DNA of 64,000 nucleotides from Certhia americana (taxonomy: Eukaryota > Chordata > Aves > Passeriformes > Certhiidae), in assembly GCA_018697195.1 (NCBI GenBank), contig CM031864.1, forward strand, positions 17,810,687 to 17,874,686, written 5' to 3'. Below the pieces are notes generated by a model. It was not told the DNA's origin. It saw only the letters and a list, made by a program, of their open reading frames with translations, and did no database searches. This document shows, piece by piece, positions 34,449-48,940 of the stretch (its first letter is position 1; each line of letters starts with the position of its first letter). Made by a program: the position numbers and the translations under genes.

Positions 34449-36183
34449 ACAACATTTTGAATTATGAGGGAAAGACTTTTAATTTTAGACACTGTTTGGA
34501 AGTGGTCCAAAATCTGTCATGCTGGATCCACTCATTTAGTTCAGATAAAGCCAAACTTCACATCATCTCTCTCTGCATCCTTCTGGCAAAGTATTATTTA
34601 TGCATAGCACAGCCATGGACTGTTATGGGTATAAGACTAACAGAGGCCACATTTCCATCCAATCTCCATTACTTCCTGGTGCTTTGTACAGCTCTGCCAG
34701 GTGACAGTTAAATGAGCCCAACAGGCAGCCTTGGAATGACCTGATTTCCTGTTGTGTTGAAGGTTTTGGGAAAAAAAGAAAAAGAGGAGAGATGGTTATT
34801 AGGGATAGATGAGAACAGCTTTGTGAAAACTGAAGTGTGATCTGACTGAAGAAGAAAGTCAAGTCCATACCTTTCCCAAAATTTTAGTACTTTGTTTAGT
34901 TTTAATAAATGTACCAAATCCAAACCTATTTCAGATTTCTCACAAATCCATCTTTTCTCCAGCATTGGAGGCCTGATATGTTTGCTTAAGTGAATGCTGA
35001 AGTGTAACTTTCTGAATGGGTAAAATCACTAGGTTCTACAGAGTCTCCGATGAGAAGATGGGAGAAACTTTGTGATTAATGAAAAACTTAAATTTTATGA
35101 GATTTAACCAAGTCCTTTTTGCTTTTAACCAAGTGGATAATTTAACAGAAAGACCAACTGACAGAAAATATGAAGGGGACACTGAGTCAAGAGCATGGAA
35201 TACCAAGAGGGAAGACAAAGATATGAAACAAGAAAGAAGGAAGAGGACACACAGATACTAGACACCAAAACCATATGGAAAAGGGAAAAAGAATGAAATT
35301 CCTCTAATTCCAAACCACTAGAGAGCAGTCAACTTGTTCATACAGAAAATGAACAGTTTATTGTCAAAGTTCCAATTATGGATGAATATATAATTCACTG
35401 GCTGCAGAGATCCTTTCAGTCTTTAATCCTGCGCCCTTGTGATCCTAATCAGACTGCCTATCTGGCACTATCAATACAAACATTTAAAAATATACAATCG
35501 CATTAATTTATAAGATGCTTTAATGAGTACAGTGTATATCATTTCACTTATAACTCTACTAACTGGTCACCAAATGCACACACTTGTACTGAGCATTTAC
35601 ATGTAGAACGAAATGCTCCAATATTATTCAAAAACATTTTTGTCAGTCTTATTTTCCCCTGTACAGAAAAGCAGCATCCCTGGCCTAGGCCTTACAAAAC
35701 AAAAACATATAAAGTGATTTCTGAATAGTTTTGAGGGTTTTTTTGAGAAAGAACTAACTGGGAGAAGGGAGTTTCTAAACACAGGAATTAATTTTCTGAT
35801 TAACTTGGAAATTGAGCCGTAGCTGGTAGAACGCTCTTCACAGAGGCGGCTTTCTCTAACTTTCCAGAGGGCACAAAGTTCACACAGGACTATAGCAAGT
35901 TAAGTAAGAGAAGGTACAGAATGGGTGATTTACTCAGACACATGAATTAATACAGGAGAATGGCAATTTTGAAGCCTCAAGATTTCCGCATGCTTCTTTA
36001 GGAAACTGGTGACAGCTTCTGAGGTTACTGATGAAAAGATAAATTATCATGAAAACTTTTCCCATGACTGCAATGGCTCTTTAAAATCAAATTAACTCCA
36101 TCATGTGCACGTTCTCACTCTGCTACTATGAAAAACAAAAGTCCGATGTTCACAGAAAAGCAGCCAATTTTTTCTATTTTGGC

Positions 36184-36735
36184 TGTCATAGAGTTAATTT
36201 CTTCTCAGTAGCTGGTACAGAGCAATGTTTTGGACTCAGTATGAGAACAATGTTGATAACACACTGATGTTTTGATTGTTCTTAAGTCATGTTTATCCTA
36301 AGTTAAGGACTTTTTTGGTGTCTTATGCTATACCAATGAGGAGGTGCACAAAAAACTGTGAGAGAGCACATCCATGACAGGTGATCTGAACTGGCTAAAG
36401 GGATATTCCACACCACAGAACATCATGCCCATTATATAAAATGTGAATTACCTTGAAGAAGGGCTGATAGGAGTTCAGGGATAGGGTCTGACATCAGTCA
36501 ATGGGTGGTGAACTACTGTACTTTGCATCACTTGGGGTTTTTTCCTCTTTGTTACCATTATTATTATTTACTAGTATTAGTATATTTTACTTCATTTCAA
36601 TTAATAAACTGTTCTTTTGCCAACCTAGAAGGTCTAGTTTTGATTCTCCTCTCCATTCCCCCAGAGGGTGGGATGGGGTGGGGTGGGTGAGTGGCTGCGT
36701 GGTGCATAGCTGTCAGCTGGGCTCAAACCATAACA
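36184..36735 (+). mobile_element. solo LTR resembling songbird ERVL elements
   Basis: About 552 bases beginning TGTCATAGAGTTAATTT and ending in CAAACCATAACA, so it has the TG...CA ends and short inverted termini of a retroviral LTR. It carries a poly(A) signal AATAAA at 36603-36608, then a CTTTTGCC/CTCTCCATTCCCCC region and the GAGTGGCTGCGTGGTGCATA and GTCAGCTGGGCTCAAACCAT stretch that recurs in passerine ERVL LTRs (from memory). No internal gag/pol/env sequence flanks it. I do not see a clear target-site duplication, so the ends are approximate. Confidence 0.78.
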
Positions 36736-39253
36736 ATTAATAAGCAAGATACTTGTTTAGAATGAGGGAACTAAAAAAAAGTCTTTTAGTAAAAAGACAG
36801 TTTAATGTTAAGTGAAGGTAATGGGAAAACTTAATTCTAGTGGATTCAACAACCATTTTCCAGTACACCACCACACTTATAACAAATCCCTAGATTTCTA
36901 CATAAACACATTCAGAGCCAGGAGAGCTTTATTTCTGGAATACAGATCCCGAAAAATCCTGAGTGTTAGTCAAATCATAATCCCTCACTCAGTGACCCCA
37001 GAGATTTGCATTTCCAAATGTAAATGATGTTAGCAATTATGTAGGGTTTTTTTTTTCCTTTTAATCTGAGACATACCTAAATAATAGGTACTACCAAGAT
37101 GTTAAATGCATAAATACGTACTGAAGAATATTCTCACTCCCATCAAAAAGAAGTCACTTACAGGGCACCAGTGGACCCTATGCTTTCTACACATTTATGA
37201 CAGACGATAATCAAACTTTTACTTGCAGTGTAACTATAAAATTACAACGGGAAATTGAAAAAAATTTTATAATGTAAGACTCATCAAGACTCAAACTCAT
37301 CAACAAGACAATGGGAAATCAAAGTTCGGGGAGCTATACAGAATTTCACATAATTTTGAGCAGTAAGTCTTTTCACATCTGCCCCTCTTCAACAATAACA
37401 AATCTAACGTTGAAAAGGCAGAATGATAATGCTGAGTGGTGATTACATGTAACTCATGTGTTACCAAGTCCAACTGCCTCCACATACATGCTGAAACTGG
37501 ATATATGAACCCTGAGGATGCCAGTGAGCAGATTTAGATCATCACACACTGAAGAAATATTAATTAAGATCTACTATCTATAAAAAGTGCTTGCAATTCA
37601 CCCAAGATAAGAGATGGCACTTGCAGCAAGTAGCTGCTTATAAAAGGCTTCTTACACATGTCACATTCACAGCATTAGTACATTACCCACTAATGTGCTA
37701 CATCAACATGCTGGAAGTTATAAAATCTGGCAGTCCTGATAACTGGAGTGGTTTTCCCCTTTTGCACAGCTTCAGCTGAGGGTGAATCATAGCAGAGAAT
37801 TAAGAATGAGAATACTTGAACTCCAAGGCCCTTCCCCCCCATCATGACAACCACGCTGACAAGTACTAAAAAAACCCTGTCTTGTGGTGAAGTTGATTTC
37901 ATTAATTTAGACCACTACATCTTTTATGTCAGTTTATCACTGATTTAGTCTTAACTTACTTCTCTTCCAAAAAAATGCAAATTTAAAGAAAAATATTTTG
38001 CTTGTTAGTGACACAAGTCACAGTTTAGTATTTTCGCTTCAAGTTCTTATTTTTTAAACACAAACAGGAGCCTTCTTGCCTTGAAGTTTTTCTATTTCCC
38101 TCAACGTAAAAGCTGACCTAGACAGTAAACAGCTATAAAACCCAAAATGGGATCATTAAAGGTACTGACATATCATGACTGAAGAATGAGTTGATGCAAG
38201 TTCAGATGTTCTGCACTAATCATTATATCTTCTATTAATGCATGGAAAATAAACCAAATGACTGCTACTGAGATCTCAGTTTCACACCCTAAAATTAAGT
38301 GCCGCAAAATGTGAGTGCTCAAGTGCTCTTGAAAGAAGCAAGAAACCAACAAAAAAGCAAGAAACCAACACTGCTTCCTGTGCTTTGGTGGGACACAAAC
38401 AAGGCATCTCTGAGCTTGGCCACATACTGCTTTCAATTGAATTGGATAGCATAATAAATTTATCTCAATGTAGAAAAAAATCTGAATCTCTCAAGGGTAG
38501 TTGAGAACTTCAGCAATGTTTATTTATGGATCAACTTGGTATTTCATTACACTTGTTTTTACTATTAAAACCAATAATTAACTTCATCTAATTACACAAA
38601 CTGATTTTTCTTGACAATTTTAAAATTAAACAATAATAAAAAAAATTTTAAACTGATGACTTCATTTTATACCATCTTGTTGTTCATACAATCGTAGGCC
38701 CTTTAGCATTTCACAGAATCCATACCATTGGACTCCAAGGTTCAGACCTGACTTGATTTGACCAACAGATGTTTCTATAGCTACAGCCTCTTTCTCTTCA
38801 GCAAACACACCCCACCTCCCTACCATCCAAACTTCTTCAAATAGCAGTTCATCAGATTTAACTATTGCTAAATCTGCATACTGGAACACATGCATTCAAA
38901 TCTATTTTAAATGCTGCAAATCGCTTTAAATAGAACATTATTTTTGAAAGATCCCAACTGTAATTTGTTTCTACATATAAGGTTTTATTTTTTACCCTCC
39001 ATACAGAGCAAACACTATTAATGTTTCAGTTTCTCTAGAAACTATATGGATTAGACTAAATGGAAAGTTGCCATGACAACACCACTGTTATTTTAGGTAT
39101 TAGAAATTCATGCCAAGTGAAACAAAGGGCATATACATGGTCAAGAACAAGTTTTCAAACTGTTCTGACAGCCAACAGTAAACCCCAATGTCATCTAAAA
39201 AGTTCTAGAACTGGAGAATTAAGCCTTAAAACAAGAATGAAAATCAATTACGG

Positions 39254-39284
39254 CACAATAGAGCATCTTTAGCACTCTATTGTG
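39254..39284. repeat. perfect 10-base hairpin
   Basis: CACAATAGAG and CTCTATTGTG separated by 11 bases. Confidence 0.85.
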
Positions 39285-39743
39285 ATGATAATTGCTGACA
39301 TCTGTCCCAGTCAGAGGAAGTCAATCTGATCAGAACCCCTTTTTCAGAGTGCCCAAAAGACTGAGCCCCACACCCCACTTTCAGAAATGGACAGTTATAA
39401 GGCTAAATCACTGAAGGTGAGAGAAGGGGACAGCGGTTCCCAACTTTTAAGTGCCTCCATCAAAGTCTGAAAACCATGGCCAGAAGATAGCAACCTTCAC
39501 ATCCTTCCTCACTGCAAGTGCTCCACAGTGTTAAAGAACAATTCACTTGTTAATCTTAAATAAAAAGATTTAAAAGTTTAAGTGCAACTCACAGAACACC
39601 AAAAGTAGTTAGATGTCCCAAATGACTACAATATCCAAATCACTTAGATACTTCTGTGTGACTCAAAATGATTAAGAAGGCTTTTCTTGTACTTACAGTG
39701 CATATGGAGCATTTTTGCATTAAGTAAATTATGTCCCTGTCTG

Positions 39744-39800
39744 TAGCAGGAGGGTTGGACTAGATGACCTTCAAAGATTCCTTCCAACCCAAACCTTCCA
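39744..39800 (+). repeat. CR1 LINE 3' tip, sense
   Basis: GGGTTGGACTAGATGACCTT, then CAAAGATTCCTTCCAACCCA and AACC are the well-known CR1 3' terminal sequence. The octamer tail is decayed. Confidence 0.9.
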
Positions 39801-42800
39801 AGGAGTTGATTTTGTGTATCATGCAATTAAAAAATATCTAAAATATAGGGACAAATCTAAAATTGTCTGAAGCATTTAAAAAACACATGCACTCCTGAGC
39901 ACAATTCCCTGGTTTTTCCTCATATATATGAAAAAAGTTAGGGAACCAAATGGTCTGATCAGTTAAATTCTGAAAACTTCAAAATTCGTTAAAATCCTCC
40001 TCAGCAAGTCCCAGGCATTTTTACTTAGTTCCTAAACATAAAGACAGCCAGCTTCAGGCTCATGAAACTGCAAGTTGTTTAAGCTTCTCTCTGAGACAAT
40101 AGTGAATTGTAAAGGTGTTCTTTAAAAAAGAAACACTCTGTACCCAACATAGTATAACAACAAACACTTCTAAACAAAAACTGAAAGCATTACTGGCTGG
40201 CACACTGTAGTTGAACAAGAGCACCTACCTTGACTCTGACAATAGACTTACGATGATAAAAGCAGCAAAGTGCTGCAATCAGCATTTGAAAAACATTATA
40301 ATCCTTCGGCATTTTCAGTTCTGCTGTCTGTGGTTCCTCAAGACTGAAGATAAACAGTCACTACCAGCAGTGTTCTGAGGTTCAGCAAGCTCTTCAGTGT
40401 CACCACTGCCTACCAGTGCTGCTACACCCCCCTACTCACGTATCAGTCTGGGACACTTTCCACAGCTGAAGCTGATACCATCAATTCAGTGACCGCTGGC
40501 ACGCTGGCTTGCAGCATGCCATACAGAGGGTGCCAGAATCCTCATGTGATGTTTCACTCACCAGTGAAATCCTAGCTCCTCTATCTTGGTATCCCCTGGC
40601 TCAGAGATGCGTTTAAGGCATCAGCACAAGCCAAACTTCACTTCTTGATAAATTGCACTACCTGACTGTCTCCCAGCACTGATAAAAGCTTAATCAGTTG
40701 CTCCAGCTCATTCATGCAACATCTCTGCCTGCATCATCTATTATACACACATAGGAAAAAAACCAGGGGAAAAGCAGTTGATTACTGTTTGACAACTGTA
40801 AGAACTGAGCTTCGGTAACCAAGCAAAATGATAAATCTGTTTATTTTTAATTAGTAAGCTTCTGGCAGACAGTCCTTGGAAAAAAACAGCTAGAAACCAA
40901 CCCTGTAAACATTGTCAGTATCTTTGTCAGGCAACCAAGGTACCTTCAGCATTTAAATTCTCAATGGACAGCTTTATCTTGGTCATAGTCTATGGGGACT
41001 ATGCAAACTGCTTGAAAAAGAAGGAAAGAACTTAATTCATGAACACGTCTGATTTGGCAAAGTAAAAGTAAGCACTACAACAAAATAAAAAGCAGCAGTT
41101 TTATTTTTGCCTGTGATTCCATTCTCTTGGACAGCACAGTCCATAGCTTACTGACCAGTCAGCAAACTGCTCATCAGCTAAGAATCTGCCTGACATGCCT
41201 CCAGGCTTGCTCAAGAACCAGGGCAAAAGAGAGGAAAACAACTTGGGCAATTATGATAACTGCAAAACACAAGACATCACCTCCATAGCAGCCTAGTTAA
41301 CAGATTTGGTGAAAGGAAACCAAATTTTGGACAGGACTGAGGGCTACAAGACAATCTGTAACACTTAAGAACAAGAAACTTTGAAGAGATCAATCAATTA
41401 ATTACCTGTGTGGTATCAAAAATACAGAAGTCACAGATATTTCAGATCTTGGATTAGAAATAAATTATCCCAATGAGTAGTTAAAATGAATAGTTACTTG
41501 TCTTTTTCATCAGCAACAAGTATATTACATAATTAGGAGGACACATTAAATACTTGATGTCTACAGGTATTACTTGCAAGGTAACTCTTACCTAATAACA
41601 GAGTGCTTCCTTCCCACACTGACTGAACAATGGGAAGTGTCCTCCATGCCTGCATCCAGAAATAGGAATTGGTACACAAACCAAGCAGCAGCACTGCGAA
41701 AAGACAAAATGTGCACTGCCTTTCAAGGAAAATGGGATGGAGTGCCTATCTGAAAAGAAGAGGAAACCTCAATGTTGATAACAAGGAAATGGGAGTGTGA
41801 TCTGTAAAGTTCTCTCACCTGTCTGACCACAGAAGGTTTACAAACACCTACCACTGGGTTAAGCACCAAATCCCGAATGCTCATAAAGGTAGCCAGACTA
41901 CTTGGCCATGTGCAGGAGATGTTATGCCAGAGACTCTTCTGAGAAAAGGAAAGCAACGTAGGAATGAAAGAACAGAACATTAAATGGACTGTAAAGTAAT
42001 AAATCTGGCAAGAAAAAAAGATATAAGACTGGCCAGAAAAGAAGCTGAAAATACTGACTTTGAAGGTGAAGTCCTGCTGAAGAGTACTTTATGACAAACT
42101 CAAACAATGAAGGAGTAGATAATATAATAGGAATGTGAAAGTACCCTCCTTTTCTCTTTGCATTGTGCTGCAGTGTATTTTAATTTACTTTGAGTTATTT
42201 TTCCACTTTGAGAAACTCCACAGGATTGCTTTAGCAGGTAGCCAGAGAAGAGAAGATTAAAAGATACCCTACCAAACTTCAAACACAAAAGCCTCAACTG
42301 TGATGATTGTTTCTTGACTGAAATTTTCTGGTACTGTGACAGGATATCTCATTGAGGACTGTATTTTTAAAGAATACTAATCGAAAGTTCTCATAATAAC
42401 ACCCTAATCCAATTTTAAAAGTGGAAGGGCAGGAGGGAGGGATGATAAAACGGGAAATGAAATTGAAGACTGCAACAGTCAAGGTGTTTTTGCTTTACAA
42501 TTCTGGCAAGACAGTATTAGTATCACACACTAAGGTTTGCAATACCACAAACAGAAACTATCAAGACAAGCAATGCAAACTACAGTAAGTGACAAGAAGG
42601 GCTATTAGGATGACTTAGTTATTTTGGCAGCAGAAACAACTGACTTAGCAGCACAAAACCACTTCTGCTCTGAAAAGAATCATAAATTGCAAACAGGAGT
42701 TTTTTATACGGCTGGGAAAAAAAAGGACAATACTATGACCTATCAATGTGTAAACCTACAATGAAATTTAAACAAAAGTTCTCATCCATCATTAAAAATA

Positions 42801-45665
42801 AACCCCCCCAGTTTTTAAAAAAAAAGGACTACTGGAGTTACAAATGGTAACTGACAGTTCCTTATTTCCTGTCTGTAATGACATAAAGCATCAAAAATTA
42901 TGAGTGTTGAGAGAATGCCAGTAATATTTAACCTTAAAAACTAATACTGTACAATTTCATACAGTAGCTTCCAATGCTTTTTATCAACAGTATAACTGAT
43001 GGGAAAAGACACATTTTATTTAAATAGTAAATTTTAAATATTTCAAAAAGTAACCTAAGGGGACTTTTCTTTTTACTAAGGTTAATATGATTTCTGCCTA
43101 GATAGCTCAATGAATGGATGACAACCTTTGCATGACACTGTGATACAACAGTATGAAAATTAATATTACTGGAAGGAATCTCAGAGAGTATGTGAGAAAC
43201 CTCTGAGTGACAGTGTGGTATGTCCTGCACTGATGCCTATCATGATTGAGGACAGCTTCAGGCTGCTCCAATTATGCTTCATACATAGGTAAGATTTACA
43301 TTTTTAAATATTGACTCAGGGAAACAAAGGATGGCTTAGTCACATTATCACTATCCTGGCCTTCAATTTTTTGCTGGTACTTTGGGTTTTTGGACTCTGC
43401 ACATGAGAAAAAAACCTGTTCATTATACCTTAGAAACATCAAATACAACCCTTTTGCTAAGTCATTAATTGATGTATTTTAAATCAAGCACCTAAAGGTA
43501 AACCATCAGCTTTATTTCTTTGTTTTCAAAGATTCTTCCTACAATCTCAAATTATCTGATAATCCCTTCATCTGTTTCTGTGGATGGCCAGCTAGACTAT
43601 TTTTGATAACTTTAATAACCAAGCTTAATAAGAAAGGATTTTTAAGTTCATAGATTCCATGGACACAAGAGTTCAAGGACACTAACATATATTCTGTGTT
43701 GAGCTCCTAATAACCCACTAGGAAGAGAAATTAAGGAGTCTCTTATTACAAAGCCTCTAAAGTTATTTAGGATATTTTTATAGTTTAATTTAAATTACCC
43801 AGTGTTCCCTTGACACACCTGAACTGTGTCCAGCTCACTCACAGCACATTGCATATGCAGGAGTTTGAGGTGGTCTCACAGGATAGTGTGAACCTGCTCA
43901 CAGGGAATCTTCTTAGGCATCTTTACTTGTGCATGTCAAACAAGAAAAAACAAAGGGATAATTTCTTTAGTAGAGGTCAGTTTCTCTTTCTCTCATCACA
44001 AAAAAAAAAAAAATTAAAAATAGTGGCTTCAAGATTTTAAGTGGCTCAAGTAAAGCAACCACACTCCTTGGAAATACAAATGCTTGAAAACTCACAGTCT
44101 GAATTATCAAAATAGTCTCTGGCGCTACAAGAGGTTATTTTGAACCAAATACCAGTCATGGTCATGGAAGTGCTTAGAATTCACATACAGAATTATTCTG
44201 ATTTGTGATTTCATATTAGAGAAGTAATTTCATATTAAATTAGATGAGGGAATTGCTGGCTTGCCACTTTGCACTGCTCTATTCATTTAAGCATTCAAAT
44301 CAGCCTAACAATATTTAGTGACACACAAGTAATGCTTTATGTTTCACTGCACTAAATGGAAGTAAACAATGCAGGCAGGAAGCCAGCTGTAAATGAAAGA
44401 AGACACGGTGCACTGTACAAGGGTCAAGAGCACAAATCTGATTAGATCCAGCCCTGAGCACTGCTGCTGAACGAGTGATGTCACACAGACACGTCCCCAT
44501 TACACAGGGCATGAGCTAACTATGGTCTGAGTGCCTATGGCCACAAAATGGCAACTCTGGGGTTGTAGTAAAGTACAACAGGAATAAAATTTGGAAGAAA
44601 AAACCCAAACAAAATCAAATAACTTAAATCTTCAGTTGAAACATTTTTTCACTTAATACATAAGAGGCTGTGCAATAACTAGTTATTTGTTCTTTATGAT
44701 GAAAGAAAAAATCAGGGTACAGGGGACAATCGATGAATAATCTGTCAATGGAAATAACATCTTCATAATGCCCACTCTCAGTCAGTTTTAGAAGTAAGTC
44801 CTGCAGACATGACACATCACCTCTAACAAAGCTCTGGGGGCAGATGCCTCCAAATACTGGAGTGCTCAACTTTACAGATGAACACTTGTTAAAGTGTAGA
44901 ACAAGTGGAAGAAAGGGGATGACAACACTGTCAGAAGGCTTACTTTTATCTGTTTGTATCTCAAATGTCTACAGGCATATAAACTCCCATCTCCCAGCTC
45001 ATGTTCTACCATTTCTGTCTCAATTCTTAGCAGAACTGACTCTTTCATGTTCTCACAGATAACCTCACATCCTGCATGCTGTTGTTGGTGCAGCTTCTGA
45101 TCATAAATCAACAGACAGAGCTCCAGCTGTAATTACCCTTGTTTGCATTGCAAGGTGTGGTGTGGGAGAGGTCAGCATAATTTCTTCCTTGTTTCTATCG
45201 TGGTTCCGTGAGGCAATCTCAGAAATACGCTGCAATTGTACAGGAATAGTGAGAAAACAGATTTTGCATCTATTTAGTTTACACTGCTGCTTGAATAAAT
45301 CTCTTTGGAAATCTGCCTCATGTAAAAACCCAGGTCGCGGGTACAAGAAATAAATGCCCAACCTGCTTATGAGCTTCCTACTAGGTCCTCATTTGCACTT
45401 TAAGACATCCAAATTCCTTTGAGATTTATATATTTTAGTTATAAAAGACCAAATTTTTTCAGAATGATTTGGAAGTAGGTCTGGCTTTCCAACTAGACAC
45501 CTTCCTATGACAAATCCACCCAAAGGTTTCATTTATCATACGAAAAACTAGTGTAAGTATTCTTGAGCTCCACCTACTGTCTGCCAACCCATGTACCAAC
45601 ATGAAATGATTTTGTAATATGCCATCTATTTTTCCTTCAATTTGTTCCTTGGACTGGGGGAAGAA

Positions 45666-45682
45666 AAAAAAAAAAAAAAAAG
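45666..45682. repeat. poly-A run
   Basis: About 17 consecutive As, which on the minus strand form the T-rich tract before the CCCCCAG acceptor-like site. Confidence 0.85.
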
Positions 45683-46817
45683 AATTATGAAAAGGCATGA
45701 ATTTCCTTTTCTTTCAGAATTAGTTCACAGTTTATGGCTAATACCTTCTCTCTTTCCTGCTGACTTAGCTGTCATTAGTCTTAACTAGTTTTGCTGGTCA
45801 GCATATCAGAGTTGTCTTGCATATAAAAATAAGGCATTAAGACAATTGTTAACTTCCACTTCTGTTTTTGAAAGTCTTCCCAGTCCTGTCAGAGTAAAGT
45901 GCTTGTTTGTGTTAGATTTAAACCAAATCTAAATATAACGGGAAGATGAAAAAAATGTGTTAATTCTCCAGGGTAAGCAGACCCCTTTAAAATATCAGCT
46001 AATTATCTAAAGCTCCTGAATACCCTAAAATAATTCCCTTTTGTACAAAGGATGTACATTTTGGATGTGTAGGACTCAAAAAGAAAACTTACAAGTCACT
46101 TGGGCTCTGTCAGAGCTTGGCTTTTCAAAAGCCAGTGTTTTACTAACAAAAGGATTTGAGGACATGGAGATAAATGACCTCTAGGTATTCTAGACAGCCA
46201 AGACAACATTATGCTCCATTATTCATGTAAATGCTTATTTTCTATAAATATCTGACATACAAAAATATCAGGCCAACCTTCTCCTTTGACAGCACATATC
46301 AGTAGGTGACATTCCAACTGAAATCTCCCAGCACTTCTTCTGCTGCTCTCTCTGCAGACTAAACTGTATCTCAGTGTGTCTCCAAAAAGAGGCAAGACAG
46401 ACAAACACAACGTACCTGTCTTATTCTAACTATTATCTTTAAAAACAGCTCTGAGAGATGAGGAGCTTTACCTCCCTAGGCTTTACCAATAAGAAGACCC
46501 AAAATGGTTAATTTAAAAAAAAACAAAACAAAACAACTCATCATCATATGCTCTCCACACATTATATACTCTCTCCCCCTTGTGGCTCATGACCTTATAG
46601 ACAGTGAAAGATCAACAGTAAGGTGCTGCTGCATGGAGTTAAACATTTTCACGTCCCTGACAATTTTTGCTATTAGTCCATCTTCAAAACTGTGAAAACT
46701 AAAAAACAGCCCTCCCCCCCTTTTTTTTTTTTTCCTCTTTGAAAAGTAAATGCACATCACCATGTACCCATATCTGCTTGATACTGACACGGACATTTTG
46801 ACTTGGGTATATTATCA

Positions 46818-46938
46818 AAAGGCCAGGTTGAATGGGACCCTGAGAAACCCGGTCTAATGAAAGGTGCCCCCTGCACAAAGCAGGGAGGGTATTGTAACTA
46901 GGTATCATTTAAGGTCCCTGCCAACCTAAACCATTCTG
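46818..46938 (+). repeat. CR1 LINE 3' fragment, sense
   Basis: AGGCCAGGTTGAATGGGACC, CTGAGAAACCCGGTCTAATG, a degenerate GGAGGGTATTGTAACTAGGT, then TTAAGGTCCCTGCCAACCTA and AACCATTCTGTG: the standard order of the CR1 3' end. It is preceded by a C7T13 tract at 46714-46733. Confidence 0.92.
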
Positions 46939-48469
46939 TGGTAACTGTACTGTCAGCATTTGACAGCCACTGGGATTAATAGTTTGAGAAAACAGGTAAT
47001 TAATTTAAATCCAAGTTTCATAAGATTGCTAGAGATAAAATAAGACCTGTTTTTTGTACCTCAGGACTTCTATTCTGTGTTTCAGATTCAGACCTTTCCA
47101 GCTTAGTCTCATCTGTAAATAAGACCTGATAGTAGTTACTGATCCTCTAACAAAGGTACTGAAAAGGTCAACTAAGTAGCTACTGCCACTAGCATTACTG
47201 TTGGTGTCAAGGAAACTAGAGCAAAGTAAATTTATAGTTATCAACTCAAAAAGTCAGTATATGTTGTGGTTTTTGAGGACTCAAGACCAGACATCACTTC
47301 AGAGTTAATAAGTAATAACAAAAGTAGTAGAATACAGACATTAATTGGGTCAAATCCATGGTAGGATAAAATGTAAGATTAACCAGTAACATATAAAGAG
47401 AGGATGCTTGCTGCTCTAAGAATTATCAGCATTTTTGTATTTACTAAAGCAGCATTACAGAGGATGCTCCCATATGCAAAATACCCCAAACTCCATTTCA
47501 GCATCAGGAGAGGGAAATGCAAGAATGCATCAGGAGAGGGGGGAATGCACTGCTAAAAGACTACACAATGAAGGCCAGAATAATTAGAAAGCCACTATCC
47601 ACTTGACTCAATTCACATAAGGATTATCATTCACAAAGAAAAAATATTCCTCCTCCCAGTACACTAACTCCCCTCACCCCCAAAACCTCAAAACCTCAGC
47701 CAACCAAAAGTACCCACAAACCCCACCAATCACAGAAAAACTCAGATATTAGAGCTAACCAGGCCATTCAGTAATTGAGTGCTGGGAAAGAGCAAAAAGC
47801 TGCTAACAGGAACAGGCTCACTTGGGGTTTACTGTTCTAGGGAAACATGAACTAGGACAGCAGACTGAAAGTGCATTGTCTGGCAGAGCTGTAGAATCAT
47901 ACTTCCTGCATAATTTACTGCAAACGCCATCGTACATTTTATTAATCACTTTGCATGACAGAACTGTTGACTCAACCTTATTTTAGAAGACCAGCCTGTT
48001 GGTCAAATAAAATTCGACATGAGAAAATACTGAAACTTGGGTGTTATATTCCACCGCTAATTATGAATAACTACATTGTATCAAATAAGGTAAGTTCTTT
48101 TAACTCCAAATGAACTGTGCATGATTTCAGGAGAATTAAATACTTCAGAGCTGCTGAATTTCAACAATATATGTAACTCCTTAAGTATTTTTTTACTTTT
48201 TCCTGGGCTAATGAAAGCTTTTAGGAACAATGATATACATAGTTAAAGAAATAGTTGCACCTTTTAAGCAGAGAAAGAGCAGCTACTGTAAGAAACAAGC
48301 CTAGTATAAGGCTAAAAAAAAGAAATTTCTACTACCTGAAATTTCACTATCACCAGAACAGAACTAAAAGACAAGATGCTTTGTCCAACTTATTGCTAGA
48401 GTGCAAACTTATTCCACCAGAAAGTTAAATATAGGTTATAAATAGAAGACAGAGGGACAAAATCCACTA

Positions 48470-48940
48470 AGAAAACCCCCAACCAACCAAAACACCCCAA
48501 ACAAACAAAAAACTCCAACAACACCCCCCCCACCCCAAAACCAGTGAAAAACCAACCCCCCCAAAACCAAACCTCTACATGAAAAATATCACAATTTAGG
48601 AAAAAAATTCCCAATATATCAATTTAAAGATCACTAGACCAGTCTAGTTTGGGAGGTAGAGCAAATTATTTTGGGATCATAAAGAATCTCTTTTGTTCAA
48701 AGTTTTGGACAAACCAGAACATCTATTCTACACGATCTCAGGGACACCCTGACAAAAAAAAAAACCCAAAAACCAAAAAAAAAACCCCAAACACAAACCC
48801 CCAAAAAACTCAAAAAAAACAACCAAACAAAAAAACCCCCCAAAACCCCCCCAAAACAAAAACCCCACCCCAAACCAAACAAACAATAAAACGCCAAAAC
48901 CCCACAAAAAACAACCAAAAACCCCCAAAACACCCTCAAG
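48470..48940. repeat. A/C-only low-complexity tracts
   Basis: Two blocks (48470-48570 and 48750-48940) in which the plus strand is almost entirely A and C, with runs of four to seven Cs alternating with A runs; the second has a single G in about 170 bases. The minus strand, which is the BCAR3 sense strand, is therefore a series of G4-G7 runs in T, able in principle to form G-quadruplexes. Lysine/proline/threonine frames here are translations of the tract. Confidence 0.9.

Larger units (their letters stand above)
44624..47215 (-). other. coding-like segments with splice-like borders, unidentified
   Basis: On the BCAR3 strand: 47060-47215 is open between TTACTTTGCTCTAG and a GAG/GTAC donor; 45459-45653 is open after a strong TTTTTCTTCCCCCAG acceptor; 44872-45111 ends at a GTAAGC donor; and 44624-44869 begins at a TCTGTAAAG acceptor and ends at a stop. 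The phases do not all agree and the gap between the last two pieces is only about 70 bases, so this is not a clean gene model. I do not recognise the product. Open stretches of this length are expected by chance in AT-rich DNA. It could be a decayed gene, unannotated exons or noise. Confidence 0.2.
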
